Numbered from the stretch's first letter, positions 26,150-40,019 are shown. The stretch: 64,000 nucleotides of DNA from Rallus limicola (GCA_022605955.1 JAKCOZ010000010.1:3712501-3776500); one strand, 5' to 3'. The notes: generated by a model not told the origin, from the sequence alone. Made by a program: numbers and translations.

Positions 26150-26393
26150 GAGAGGAAGTCTTATGAGGAGAGGCTGAAGTCCCTTGGTTTGTTCAGCATG
26201 GAGAAGAGGAGGCTGAAGGGAAGACCTCATTGTGGTCTATGGCTTCTTGATGAGGGGGAGCGAAGGGGCAGGCGCTGATTTCCTCTCTTTGGTGACCAGC
26301 GATAGAAACCCTGACCCTGTGTGGAGCCAGAAGCATGACTCGATGATCCTTATGGGACCTTTCCAACTCAGGATATTCTGTGATTCTGATTCT
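26150..26393 (+). mobile_element. CR1 LINE 3' fragment, internally deleted
   Basis: The left part (from about 26150) matches from memory the CR1 3' region with its GGAGAAGAGGAGGCTGA block. The right part (about 26311-26393) matches the CR1 3' end: GACTCGATGATCC, then TTCCAACTCAGGATATTC, then the terminal ATTCT microsatellite. Compared with the family layout, roughly 200 bp between GATAGAAACCC (about 26310) and the TGTGTGGAGCCAG segment are missing, so this copy has an internal deletion as well as the usual 5' truncation. It has no poly-A tail, as expected for CR1. The open frame on its minus strand (26237-26443) is spurious. Confidence 0.9.
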
Positions 26394-27804
26394 AAATAAT
26401 GTAAATATTCACTAAATAACTCAGTTTGCAGCTGGGATCCCATTGCTCATGTGCATCTGTACCGTGTAACAGCTCCTGAGCCAGCACTTCTCAAAGTACT
26501 GCCCAATCTTTCATATACCTTCTATGACTGTGAATAGATGTAAAATTCTCTTCTTCCCCAAAAGATATACTTCTTGCATAAAATACAAAAAGGTTTTTAG
26601 ATACCATTAAAATTATTGGACATTTTTTAAAGCTGTTTGAGAATAGCTCAGATATAATAGTTGGTATAAACAGATACTAAGCTTCAATGGAAAACTGGTC
26701 CAATCCTTAAGTCCATTTTTGACATGAAGTGCAAGGACATGTTTCCTTTTCCATTGCATTTAATCTGTGCCAATAATTGTTCATGAAGAAAACACTGTGG
26801 TGTGGGGCAAATAATTTAAATAGCCAATATGAAATTATGTTCAGTTGCTTGATTCTGAGACAAAGATCAGAATTTTCTGAGGGAGAAAACTGGAGTTATT
26901 CTTTTACAAATTAAGAAACAGTAGACCATGAGTTATCTACATTTCTTGTAGTGGTTAAATAATAAATTGTGAAACACCCAAATAGATGTTTTTCACATAC
27001 AAAAAAGCTTAGAATATTGTGACATTTATTGATGGTTTTAATGATGCAGAAAAAGTGGCATTATAAAGGTTCATTATTATATCTGTGAATTTGAAGATTA
27101 CAAAGTTAAAAGTGCTAAAAGATGTGTTCTGCTTTGTTTTAACCCTCTTACATGAAGTAGTCCTTAATTGCTCAAATCAACATCACATTACCATAGGTTC
27201 TTCATCTCACTCAGAGAAGTGAACAGTCCTGAATAAGTCAGGCTGAGTGGCAGAGGGAACACCAACAGATAGATCCTGGCACCACTTATTCTAGAAGTTG
27301 GAAACTTTGCATGCATTAGATGTACCTAAGGTTAGAGATTCAGTCTCTTTTTATGATGGAGGGGAAGGGAACTGGAAAGAAGAGGTATCTGATTACACCT
27401 CTAGAGATTTAGGCTTCTTCCTGCCTCCCTTGCATAGTTTCTATGGATTCACATAAATTTTTCATGTATGATGTGAAGTTTGGGATCCTATCATACTGTG
27501 CCATATATAGAAACATTGAGCTGCACACCTACAACTGAAATCAATGGGACTGCTAGCCCATGAAGAGCCCATGGAAGTCTAAATATATACTTTCAAAATG
27601 CAGCATCACATAAAGCTAAATCTTATCTTGTTTGAACTAAATGATGAAAATGAGTAGCTATTTTTTAATCTCCCTTCAGTTAACGCTTTCCTAACACATT
27701 ATCCTGGTAATACCAATGGAGCCAGATCACTCAATTGTCTATGGGATTTTGACCTTTTAGAGCTGTCAGGCAGGTTGTGGGAGAAGCCTTGCTGGAAGTG
27801 TTGA

Positions 27805-27840
27805 GGCACCCCCGGCGACCCCGAGGTGTTCCCCGGTGTA
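27805..27840. other. Local CpG cluster
   Basis: Four CpG dinucleotides occur within about 35 bp, in a C-rich run surrounded by CpG-poor AT-rich sequence. It is far too small for a CpG island and no promoter elements were recognised. It could be a remnant of a GC-rich insertion. Confidence 0.5.
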
Positions 27841-30800
27841 CCCTCCAAAGAACTAAACAGCTGGAAATAGGTTTGTGAGGGTAAAAAAGCTGATGGACTA
27901 CTTGCCACAGAGAGACACGTGAATCTTTCACCAGATCTTTCTTGCAATGCTACCTAATCCATCTGTTGTTGCATGAAAGACCTACAACAATTTACAACTA
28001 TTAGAGTTTGTAGTACATCTTAATCATTGTCTAGTGAAACAGTATGGAAATAAGGAATACACAACAAATAGATTGGTAAATAGTCAGAGAATCAAGCAAA
28101 TAGCTCATCTGAAAGAGGAAACCCTCCTGATTAGCAACTAGGAACTAGAAAATGCTCAGGAAAGAATTGTATCTCTTCATGACAGAAAGTAAAGCTACTA
28201 AATGGATGTAAAATGAACAGAAAATAGCTTTTTAGTAAGGTGATGACACAGAATGGTTTAGCAGAAAAAATTGTGTTGGAAAAGCAAACAAGTGATGTAG
28301 CAAAGCAAATAAATTTTTATTTTTTGCACACTTATTGCACTATTGTGTGTTTAGGTAAATGAAATATTTGAACAGTATCAATCTCTCATTGGAAAATTTC
28401 CTAAATTATGTATGAAGTATTTTATACCAGTCAGATGCACAGTTTTTGAAGATCAAGGACCCAAAACTGAGAAAACAGCCAGAAGACACTGATTCGAACT
28501 TCAGTAAATAATCTAGAATTTGCAAATATGGAAAGCATAAACTAGAGAGGGTTTGGATTATTGTATAGAAAACAAGACAGACAGACTGAAGTCAGCAAAC
28601 CATAGGAGCAAACACAAAGAAACTTGCAGAAAGTATCTAACTAAAGAACTACAAACATAGTGCAGATGCTAGCCAGGGCCTCAGGAGTGCCTTATGCTTA
28701 GATACATTATTTGTTATATGTTTACATAACAAAGCCATTCTGCATGTATTTTTAGATGATAAAACATTCCTAAAAAGAAACAAGACATATATACCTTCAT
28801 GCTGTTAGAAGAGTCACAGAAACCCTTCAAGGACAGGATGCAATTACTGAAATATTAGCTTGCACAATGAATGAGAATATAACTTTTGGGGTGCAACTGG
28901 CAGGCAAAGTTGAAGCAAAGCATTTGAAAAGAACCCCTAGTCATGGCTAATACCAGCATATAAAAGTCCAAACACTCTAAGGAAATAATTTCCAATCTGG
29001 AGAAATGCTAAGTAGGTATAAATAATTGTAATCATTATGATTATTATTGCTACTGTTAAAAATTGTACTTCAGGGTTAGTTTGTGGATTAAAGCACATCA
29101 GAGAATGTCTGACCTACTACTGCAGGTGAGCAGAACAATCAATAAAGATATTAAGTAAAATGTAAATATATACGGAGGAAAAATAAAAGTTGTGTTTTCA
29201 ACTAGAAGATACATGCCATAAATAAAATATTATTAATGAAGAAACAGGACAAAAAGAAGATGGGGTAAGATTTTTTTCCTATAAACATATTCAAGAAATA
29301 CTTCAGATCTATGTTCCTGTGGAAACCAGTCACGTGTTCCCACTGACATGACCAAATTACAATATCACTGAAACATTCCACTTGCTCAAGTGCTAATAAA
29401 TCGCCAGAACTAGAGCTTACACAAAAGATGCTGCTGAAAGAAGAGACACTGTAAGTTGTTTTTTCATATTACAATGAATAAAAGCAGAAAATATGTGATA
29501 GAGGATCATACAGTTTAAAGCCTTAATACCAAAAGTCAGTAGATAATGGCAAAACAGAGATAGCTCATTAAGCTGTTCCTTATCCCTACAAAATGGACAT
29601 TCATCAAAGGTGAAGCTATAGCAGAAAAGAAATATGATTGCAATTTCTCTGAAAACAGGAGAAAGTGAGATGAGTGTTCCTCTCCCCTAGCCAAAACAAC
29701 TAGTGATGGAGAAGACAATGTCTCAGGCAGTGCTGTTGGCAACAACTGTGAAGAGCAAGACTAAAGACTATGAGGCTCTTCAGAGACTTACAAGACAATA
29801 CTGATGACTTCAGAAGTTATTGTTGTCTTTTCCCTTATAAGCCATTTCTCTTTATTTCAGTTAATGTACCTGTTTTTACCCTTAACCCAGAGCTTTCCTT
29901 AATCAACACCCAAGACTGTGATAAGACATTAATATCTACTCTCTTTTGTTTGGTTAACTATTGGACATACATCTTTGGACCTATAATCCGGAGAATTATT
30001 TGTCTCCCCTGTTCTGCAAGTAAGCCACTGTAGATTCTCAGTCACCTGCATAGAAACTTCCTTCTCATTTTCTGCTAATGCTTTTTTCCACAGTCACTTT
30101 AGTTTGTATGTTTTTACACCAGCAGTCTTTTTTTGTGTATATTGCTCTTGCCCCTACCTCCACCTTCCCTTTGTGTGGTTTATAAATATATTTTGATTTA
30201 TTAATTTATGTTTAATGTTTTAACCACAATAAAGTGTAATAAAAATAATCTAGCATGTCTAGTATCTGAACATCTGTTCCTAGCACAAAGGCCTTTCTGA
30301 GACCCAGGACACAAACCTCTAGCTTCAGCACTGGAGTTGTGACAGGAACAGTGCAATGACAGGGAGATTTTTTAATGTAACTTTTAATGTTGCTTTTCCC
30401 CCTGTTTGCTGTGACTGAAACAATTAACCTTTTTTCATAAGCTTCTTGTATGGGAATGGAAGGGAATTTCCCTCATACCAGCTAAAAGAGAATTCCAATG
30501 TCAACTCACCCATGTAGAATATGATACCCATTATAGAGCATTTCCTTCATGGGAGTCCCACAGTAAAAATCAAGTGCATTGTGTGTCAATAGGTAGAGCT
30601 CTGTAACAGAACCTCTGCTCAAATGTAATGAAAGTAATCCTAAACTCTAATTGCAGCAGGCAAAAGTCTGCTGGATGTATAGCATCTCACTCTCATTCAT
30701 ACTTAGGCATGCTTAAGTTATGCTGATACTGTATAAGAGATGTAAGAAAAATGAATGTGCATTTCGATTCACTTCAGGATGTAAAGTGCCTTTCCTTCTC

Positions 30801-32907
30801 TGGCATTAGTGACACAGTAGTAATATGCTTGGCAAGTGGCCGAAGTGTAAAGAAGAATTTGACGTATACTCAACTTCTTCAATATTGCAATATGTCGTAC
30901 AAAGAAAAATCAAGGCGTATCATACTGCATCACTGAAATGGTAATGAGATTTGAGCATATCAGTAGAATAAACCTCAACTCCAAATCATAGCAGGCAAAC
31001 AAACAGCTTAGAAGTGAACGTCCTAGCAGTAGTTGTCTTTGTGTAAGGGAACTGCAAGCTTCATAATGGAAGGAAAATCACTGGGACAGATGTTTTCATT
31101 TCTGCCCCCAAAATGCTTGTGCCCATTTATTAAAATGACATCTCCAAGGAGTCTTCCCTTTCTTGGCCACGCTATTGTCTGATATGATGATTGCTGATTT
31201 TTTCTTTTGAAAAGCAATTTTCATTAAGTTTTATTTACTTCTGTAAGGCTCTGTGCTGTGATGTCTAGGATGGTGAATAAGAGGTGCCAGTCACATAAAA
31301 TATTTTCTTACCAGAGTTTGCAGGACAAGCTTTTTTTTCTCATCATGTGGTTATAAATGCCAGCTAGACTTTGACAATTCAGAATCTTCATTCCTACATG
31401 CAAATTAGATTCTTAAATAAACGTTCCTTCAACCCCCTCTCTAGCCCTCTTTTCTTTAGGGCAGCTTGTTATGATGCTTTTAAATACAAGTGTTATCATG
31501 TGCTGGTTTACTCTATTTTTGTCTTCCTCTTCCTGCCACTCCCCAAGATGAGCTCATCTACAAAAGTGTAGATCACATTTTAAAAGATAAATGGGCAGCT
31601 TTGTGTGTCCAGGGTAGCCAACTTCATCTATAGGAATGTGATTAGACTCAGCCAGTGGAAAGTACAACTACTTAATGCTTCCTAACTTATAAAAGGATAC
31701 GGAGCTCCTAGGAGACGTCAATCATGTCTAGAGGAGGTAAAAAAAATAATTAAAAATTAAAATTCAAAGGGTTAAGACAAAATTGGCTTCTAAACCCTTC
31801 TTTTTTTTTTTTACCCTGGGTTGAAGACAACGGGGACTGTATATGTTATGAATTATGGCATCTCTTCAGCTTGTTTTCACAGTCTGCCAGTGTCCAGGAA
31901 AGTGTGGAGCAATAATATTGCAGTATTTATTCGAAGACAATAAGCAGTCATTGCTGAGCTAGGGAAGCCAGGCCATGTTTATCTTCATGGATTTAGTCAG
32001 CTGGGAGATGAATAAGAGTCAAACTTGAACAAGCAAACATTTGCCTTCTTCTCCACAATGCAGCTATTTCACTTTGCATGGCTGAAGGCATAAATCTTTC
32101 TTCGGTGGCAAGCAAACAGCTTCAGATACATGTCACTAGCTAGGCATCACAGGACATCAACTGAATGCTTGTGACCCTGAGTGTTCACAAAAACAACCAC
32201 AATCCATCTTAAAACAAAAAATGGCAACAATCTTATAATGCTTCAGCAGCAAACAATGAAAAGCTGTAATTCCTTCTGTGAACTGGTCTCTGACTAAATA
32301 TCAGCTGTAAAAATTACTTCCTATCTATTGTCTGCTCACAAAAGGAATTATAGGAAATTATTGATTGTAGCAACTAATTGTTGCAGTGCAAATTCAGAAA
32401 TAAGGGTTCCAAGCAGATATAAAGCAATTTAACTTCTATTGATGACTTCATGGGGTGACAGGGAATGTTTCAAAACCCCCTCCCATACAGGGTAAAGGCA
32501 TAATGATTTCATTGATATTTTCTTGGTGCAGAAATTAAAAATTCTATAGTTCCTTGGATATCCAGGCAGTTTCATGTCATAAAGAATGGAGGTGTGGAAA
32601 AATGTTCTAGGACCTTGATTTTTAAGTCAATGTGCAGTATGATTGAAGCAGTGTAAAACTGTTGCATTTCCACATGCAGATCCTTGCTTCTAAAGTCACA
32701 GCAAGATGTTAGGAGTTTTCATCTATTTTAATCCTAATATTTCCTAGAAGTCTTTCATACAAAGCCCTAAGCACAACTAACAGCAAGGCCTCCCTCAGTT
32801 TACTCACTGTATGAATCAACATTTTGGAGAGAGATGAAGTGGACTTTCACCTCTCACTTGTAAGCTCTGGTCAGTGTGTATGTGGGTACTTTGGCACCAT
32901 TTGCCAA

Positions 32908-32927
32908 ATATATATATATATATATAT
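32908..32927 (+). repeat. (AT)n microsatellite
   Basis: Perfect AT dinucleotide run of ten units; likely length-polymorphic. Confidence 0.9.
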
Positions 32928-33504
32928 CTCCTGGGCACCCACCTCTGTGACTCACTTCCCAAATTCTGTGGGAAAGAAAACTGGGTGTATGACTCAGAAA
33001 TGAGACTATGACCCCACTAGAGGGTCCCCCAGTGCAGATTATGCGTAAACCAACCAGTCAGTACATTTAGCCATGAATTAAAACACTGGGTCATGCAATG
33101 CTGCTTGACTGGAACTGCACATGAGGAGGGAAAGAGAGAAGGCAAGCCTCCCAGTGCTATGACTGCTCCAGAGCTTTGTGGTGAGCTGCATTCATGTTTA
33201 GGTAAGCAGGTCCTGTGCTCCCCTAGATATCTTTTTCCTCAACAGGAGATGAGAGTGGCAGGACATAATTTCTGAATGATGACAGTATGGAGTGGTTTCA
33301 TGAATGTAAGGGAACCTTACATCAGGGTGCCACTTACCAAACTGCTCTGCAAAGCCCTGAGGACAGATAGAGATACATACTTGGTTTAAGGCTCTCAAAG
33401 CAACCAGATCTCTTATTAAAACTGACAATAGAGGCACTGTTTTTCTCACTTAATGGACATTACAAGTCCTTATTGTCAGTGGCAATAGGTGTGGGAGAAC
33501 AGCT

Positions 33505-33524
33505 GGGGGACGGGGGGGGATGGG
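33505..33524 (+). repeat. G-rich tract, possible G-quadruplex
   Basis: Runs of five, eight and three G are separated by AC and AT. The eight-G run can supply two tracts, giving a four-tract quadruplex with short loops. Confidence 0.65.
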
Positions 33525-35424
33525 AGCAGTTATGACTATTTGGTTGTGAGCAAGTCTAAGAATGGATGACATTGTCACCATGTTCCTTGTGGCAGTCAGC
33601 TATATGCCTCCTCACCTCTCACAGTTGGTTTTAGGAATACAAGAGGTGAGGTGAAGTCATAAAACCAGATGCATTAGGAATAAACCAAGAATCACGTTTC
33701 ATCTTTTTTTCTTGCCCTCAAAGTGGGAATTATTTGGTAACCACGCAAGATGCACTTTAACTAAAGCAGGATTGTTTCTGCTACTTGTTCCTTTGTAACT
33801 TTCACTTATTTACAAGACATTCATTGCAAAGGATCTGCCCTAAGCAGCCAGACCCTCTGCTGTTGTAAATAGTTGGTTGCAAAAATGTCCAGGAGGAGAA
33901 GGCAGATGGTACGTCCAGGAGTATAATGCAATATATACTGTGATCTGCCTACTGTGTCTTCCCAAACTGTAGGTGAGATATTGTGTGAGCAGCTGTTAGA
34001 GATGTGGGAGGGGAGACAGCATGAAATGAAATGGATTAATAAAAACACAGAGAAAAGTACACAGAAATGTTTTCTAGTAATGAGAGTATAAAAACCTCAG
34101 CAGCTCCCCTGTACCAAGCATAATGCTCCCCCTCATACGCACAGTACATAAAATAGCTCTCCCCAGCCTGTGGGGCTTCCCGCTGCCAAACACAGAAGCT
34201 AAAGTGCCGTGCTTTCACATCAGGAAAGAATAAGTGGCCCAGAGCCATTACTGGGCTGTTGAATCCAGGCCGGCATATAAGTTAGGCCATATACTCCTCC
34301 TGCAAAGTGTTTGTATTGGGAGTTGTCACCTGCTGGAAAAGAAAGGTGTTCCTAGATAAAGAGAGCTCTTTCACTCATACTGTATTTTAAAGGAACTGAA
34401 GGGAAGTCTCATCCTTCCACCTTCTCCTCTGTAGAGAAAAAAAGCATACCTTTTTGCAACGTCTTAATTACTTAAGTAATGTAGGCAGCTTCTGTGTTTT
34501 ATCTGGAAATACTAATGTCTGAATTGTACAAAGTGGCATTCACCTGAAACAGAAAGAGCTTCTGGATTAAAATCTTATCTTCCAACCACAATAGTCTGTG
34601 GGGAGTTTGAACCCACATGAATGACAGAGCTGAAACCTCTGTGGTCTTGGAAGTTACAAAGGAAAAACAAGAAGCTCCTGGCCTTGCTTTTGTTAGAAAA
34701 TCTACCCCTTACCTGAGAATGCAACTCACTTCTGGAAAGCAGCTCTACCAGTGGCATTATAGGATACCACATTCACTGAATTTCAATGCCAGCCAGACCA
34801 CTGTTTTGCACTTTTGCAAGTCTTGTTGTCATTTTTGCAGGTACTTCAGTGCAGGTTGGTCCTAAGAATTCCCTCAGTGTCTCAGTATCCAAAGGCCCAG
34901 GATCTCAGAGCAGGGTCTGACTGGTCTCTGTCCGGTGTAGGGCTGCAGTGACACCCTGCCTCTGCAGCGATAGGGACAGGTCTATACGGGCTGTAAGTGC
35001 CACAGAGATATCTCAGGTCTTCATGGTTGAAACTCAGGGAAGGGTGCTTGATGGTATCCAGAAGAGGCTGGAATGATCTTGAGGTTTGTTGGTCTCTGAA
35101 ATACCTGTTCTGCAAGACTAGGAAGACTGAGAAGGTGTAACAATACATGCCTGCTCACAGGACTGGTAAATGTGTTTCATAGATGAAGGGAAGGAAATAA
35201 TTTTATGCTAATTATTTTTGGCATAGAGTTGACCTTTAAGGCAGACTTAAGCAAGCAGACAGATGCAGGGAAAGACCAGTGTTTCAGGATTGTGTGAAAC
35301 CTTCACCTGGCCACTCACAGTCAGTGACTTACAGATCTGGCTGTGGTTATGTGATTTCTTGCCATTGTTTCCTAGTGCATTCAGTGTGAAGTCAACAGAA
35401 ATAGGCCCTAATCACCTCTATATA

Positions 35425-35525
35425 TGGATCAGCCTGGTCTAGTGGACGGAGTCCCTGCCCATGGCAGGGATGTTGGAACTAGATGATCTTTGCGGTCCTT
35501 TCCAACCCAAAGAATTCCGTGATTC
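35425..35525 (+). mobile_element. CR1 LINE 3'-end fragment
   Basis: About 100 bp corresponds to the extreme 3' end of CR1: GGATCAGCCTGGTCTAGTGG, the GGAACTAGATGATCTTTG block and the TTCCAACCCAAAGAATTC terminus followed by the short ATTC repeat. All upstream CR1 sequence is absent, the usual 5' truncation. The GCCC-ATGG-CAGGG stretch inside it is a known feature of some CR1 subfamilies. It carries no coding sequence. Confidence 0.9.
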
Positions 35526-35810
35526 AAACTAAGAACTGCTTAACAGCTATTCTCCTGTAAGTGAAAAAATGGGGCATAATAGGCTAAAAGTTACCAGCCA
35601 TTATACATGTTACTACATTCAGTGGGGAAAATTAGACATAAGGTAAAAAAATAAGTTAGATAATTTATGGTGTATTTGCACGTATAACTTCCTCAAAAAA
35701 AAAAAAAAAAGTTGTAGATCTCAAAATAGCTGTTTTGATTCTGTTTTTAACAGTCAAACACCCTTCCACAGGGTAAAAACTATTTTTCTTTAACTTGCTG
35801 GGTATCTTAC

Positions 35811-35850
35811 CAGCATGGCTGTCATCTCAGCCAGCAGGCTGTCATCTCAG
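35811..35850 (+). repeat. Tandem duplication, about 20-bp unit
   Basis: CAGCATGGCTGTCATCTCAG (35811-35830) is followed after one base by a copy lacking the central T (35832-35850). The copies are otherwise identical, pointing to a fairly recent slippage event. Confidence 0.85.
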
Positions 35851-38800
35851 CTATAGTCTTCGCTGGCTAGCAGCTTAAGTCCATGCAGTCAAATTAATGC
35901 AAAGCTTAAGAACATAAATAAAACATAACAACTTACCTATTACTCTGCTGATCTTTACTATTTTGTTACAGGTAGGCTGTCCTCATAATTCTTCCCAAAG
36001 AGGCATCAGTCTGAAAAAGGAGGTGGGATGTGTGTCTTAATTCACGTGTTAGGGCACAATTCAGAGCTACCTTTTGGGAAGATGTAGGTCAAAGCTTTGT
36101 CAGATTTATTTTCGGAAAGTAAAATGCACAGATTATTAAAATACTAAGATATTTCAAATCCCTATTCGAGAAAAGACTTTGTTTCTCATAATAGCTGTAC
36201 CTTTAGTTGTCCGATCAAAGAACTCAGATACTATAAACACAGTATTTCATTTGCCTAATTTAACCTCTCTGTAGTTCTAGCAACCTTATCAGCTTTGGTG
36301 CCCAACTTTTATCTGAAAACAAATTAGAATGGATATATGAGATTACCTTCCATCCCTACTTCCTTTCTTAAGGAGGTGTCCTCTCACATTAGGAACTGAT
36401 TGGCCCTGTCAGGGGCCAAATTGTCAGGCTCCATCATTGCGAGTTTAAACCAGCTCCAAAGCATACATGAGGAAAACAGATTTTATTATGCAAAGTAAAT
36501 TATTTTTTAACATGCCAACTAAACAAAACCATGGTTACACAAACGAGATGCGCAGTCTACCACAGTGTGTAGCAGCGCAAAGGCCAGGTACAGTAGGTGG
36601 GATGAGATTTGTAAAGAGCAATATAGATTCATTACACATTGGCATAGATTCACTCAAGACACACCAATTAAGACCCAGTGAAGTAAGGTTCTGATTCAAT
36701 ATATTTATTTATTTCATCACTACTATTGAGTAGTTATAGGGGAGAAAATTAATGAAAATGGTTTTTAAAAAGCCACCTTCGCTCTGACCAGGCAGCCATT
36801 CAATATTTCCCAGGCCATGAAGGCTCTGTGGGGAGTGGTACCGGACCAATTAGTATGTGCTCACTGGCAGCACCGGAAGAGAGAAAGTGGTAACCTTCAC
36901 CCTTAAAGCTAAGTGAGGAATGGCAGTAGAAATGAATGAATACAAGTGGGACTGGGTGAGATTTCATCAAGCTACTCACTATAAAATAAAACAACATAAC
37001 AGCTATGAAGATATGATTAGGAACAAGGAGGAAAAGGGTGAGGATGATGATTGAAAAGCAACCAGCCTCAGAAGTGAGATTTAGACAGTGGTGGAAAAAG
37101 TGCACAGAGGTGCTACCACCAAAAGTGGGAGGAAGATGTCAGAGAAGCCATGTGTATGAATATGTTCAAGGGAAGACAACAGTTCGTTGAAATAAAGTCA
37201 CATGTGGAAAAGCTAAATATCAGATAATCTTACCAGTGAAACAGCTAAGTACATGTATCTTATTTTATTATATTCCAAAACATTTGTAACATTATTTTGA
37301 ATAAATCTCTAGAAGCATTTCAACTGGTCCATTTCTTCTGTTTTTGAATCATAGGATAAAAGCATGACAAAATTCCCACCAACGTTACGTTAATTGTGCC
37401 AGAATTCCCCTTCTGAATGTTTCCCCTTCACACTCGCAGTTCAAAAGCAAGCTCTGTTACCACAGACTTGTTACACGTTGAAAAAACCCTCAAACAACAC
37501 AGATAAAGCAGCTTTACAGAACTTGAATTTTGTAAACATGTAAGTGCATCTCAATTTTACATCTCCTTTCCGTCCCGATGTAGTAAAAACAATTGAATCA
37601 ATTAACTACTCCTATTAGTGAAGATAAGCATACGCATGTATAAGTGTATGACTGGGATGTAATTATGTAATTGCTATATCTGATGCAGTATCACTGCATA
37701 CCTTAAGATGAGGTTACATGTATTTTGTCTGAATGATCAAAGCTTGTGCAATTTAACTCCTAACTTGGGTGCAATTCTCAGCAGCAGCAGTTGCACAAAT
37801 GCCTTTTGTCAACTTCCTCAGCTTTCTATTTTGCCGTGAAGATTTCTGCTGTGCCATAGGAAACATGTGAGATATTTCAAATGTAGGATTTCTGCCAGCT
37901 GGTGATTTATGCCATTGATTACATTGTCATGTAACGGGAAGAGGCAAACCATTTTAACTGCTCACATAAACTGCAGTGGTGAGCTGGATTCTTATTTAAT
38001 ACGATAAATTCAGTTGCAGCTTTGTACAAGTTGTCTGATTCACTCCACGCATTACTGCTGCAGTACATTATATTCACTTTGGTCCTATACAGTGTGTTTG
38101 TACAACAATGGTGACCATTAACTTGTGTATGTCTAAAAAATTCAAAGGGAGGGAAGGACATGCAATTTGCTGCTGAGTGATTTTCTTTCTCTACCAAAAT
38201 TTGATATAAATTACACACTGTGTATTTAAACAAAAGTAAGCATAACTGTTCAACCTTCTAAATATATTATAATAATAACAAAACAATAAAAATAACATGG
38301 CCTTGTATTTATTATATTATGCTGATTTCAAAGAACTTGTGCCAATGTTTCTCTGTACCCCAAAAAATAAATTTTCAGAAGGACAGCTCCAGATAGCCAT
38401 TAATGTTGGGAGTGTGAAATAATAAAAAAGCAAAATATTTCATTTTATTCTTCTAAAATTTAAAATTCTAAGTGTCCAAGATAAGTCACCGAGGCCTTTG
38501 ATCAACATGAGACAGCATAAGCAGGAACATTACAAGCTATCAAATTTCCAACCTGTCAGTTCAACTTTTACATGAATGCTTTTACCCTGCTACTTTTTGC
38601 AAAGTAAAGTGGTTTAACTGAGGAATGATTGCTCATGAACTCATAATTAAAAGACTGTACCTGCTTCAGAGTGAAAGGTCCTAAATAGTTCAGGAAAATG
38701 TGTGATTCAAAACCTAAAAACTGGAGTAACTTTGAAAGCTTGGACTCTTATCTGCTTTGTTGTTATAAAGCAGAAGATCTGGGGGTTCAGTTTTGTTCAG

Positions 38801-39264
38801 AGTAGTGTTTCTGAATTACCATGAACTACTGCAGCACGGGGAGACCTGTAAGGCCCTGGACCTATTCTGTAAGGTACCCACAGATTTCCTTTAGGAGTGT
38901 TTGCACCTAGAGCTTTAGATCAAAATTTGCTTCTGAGAAAAGCTCTCATACATGGGAGGGTCATGAAAGAAGAAAATAGGTGGCATTGAATTTTTATCAG
39001 TCTTTCTTCTGCAGTGAAGGGAGCCTAAAGAGCATATACTTAGGTTCTCCTAAAAGAAAAAAAAAAGAAAGGAAAAAAGGTAAAATAGAGAACAAACCAA
39101 ACCAAATCCAAACAAGCAAACATAAAAAAACATGCAGCAAAAACCTTAAGTGTTCCCCTTGTTCCTGGGCACCATTCCCCTCTTATATGTTGGTCATACA
39201 AAAGGCTGGGGCTTTGGAGTCAAGCAGCAGCCAACCTTGAGAATGCTTGGTTTCAAATGCTGCC

Positions 39265-39283
39265 TTTTTTTTTTTTTTTTTTT
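39265..39283 (+). repeat. Poly-T tract (19 T)
   Basis: Uninterrupted run of 19 thymines with no recognisable retroposed body on either side. Confidence 0.8.
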
Positions 39284-40019
39284 AATCTAAACAAGGCGAT
39301 TTCCCTCCTCCTCCCCTTTGTCTGATACTTTACTGCACATTACATTATTTAGAAAAATGTCACTGGAGGAACACTCTGTGTGGTCTCATAAAATATTAAC
39401 GACTCCTGAAAGAAAACTTGAAATCAAGATTCTCTTTCATGCTGGGGTATGTAGTCTCTTTTGTTGGCTTTTTTTCTTTCTTTTCCCTTCATGGAATCTG
39501 AATTGCTTGGCTGTCTTTCCCTTGATATGAGCTGCTCCTTACATTTATCATATTCCCCTGGAAGAAGGAGGGGACTTTCAGGGAACAAATGCTGTGATGC
39601 TGATGGTAACCAAGAAGTGACCTGTCTCTGCAGCAACAGCTTTTGCAAATACTAAACTAAAGTCCTGTGCAGTCATTTATTTTTAGGTAAATGTTGATGA
39701 ACAAGAAAAGTGAAGGAGGGGAAGGAAACAAAAAAAGCCCAAACAAACTGATTTCTCAATCAAACACAGATTTCTGGCAATGACTGATATACTGTTTTAA
39801 AACATATCTGAAGAGACAACAACTGGTTGTAATTCTTTTAAGGAATGGGGAAAAAAAAAAAAAAAGAAAACACCCACCAAGAAAACCTCCATGTAAATTG
39901 AAAAGCAGTCTGCATGGGGGAAAAATAATCTGACCGAAAACTAAAGGAAAGTAAATCTTCCCATAGTAAAGGCCTATAAATTTAGAGGTGGACAGCAGTC
40001 CTGAGTAAAGAATACCGAC

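Larger units (their letters stand above)
26394..35424. other. AT-rich noncoding DNA, no gene recognised
   Basis: This is about 9 kb without a recognisable exon, RNA gene or transposon. Frames reach at most 87 codons (29770-30033, plus). A canonical AATAAA at 30228-30233, in A-rich sequence with T-rich sequence upstream, resembles a polyadenylation signal but has no transcript to serve. A small CpG cluster (27801-27840), an AT microsatellite (32908-32927) and a G-rich tract (33505-33524) are the only marked features. Confidence 0.55.
35526..40010. other. AT-rich noncoding DNA, no gene recognised
   Basis: A 16-nt A tract (35695-35710) and a 20-bp imperfect tandem duplication (35811-35850) lie near the left end. 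Minus-strand frames at 36800-37105 and 37919-38233 (about 100 codons) match no family. A small TTGGCCC/GGGCCAA hairpin lies at 36400-36419. Avian-type A/C low-complexity sequence occurs at about 39056-39140, and poly-T and poly-A tracts at 39265-39283 and near 39850. Confidence 0.55.

Noticed and set aside
26237..26443. 68-codon minus-strand frame
   Set aside because: Antisense to the CR1 fragment; not a gene.
36400..36419. TTGGCCC/GGGCCAA hairpin
   Set aside because: A 7-bp arm is too short to be notable on its own.
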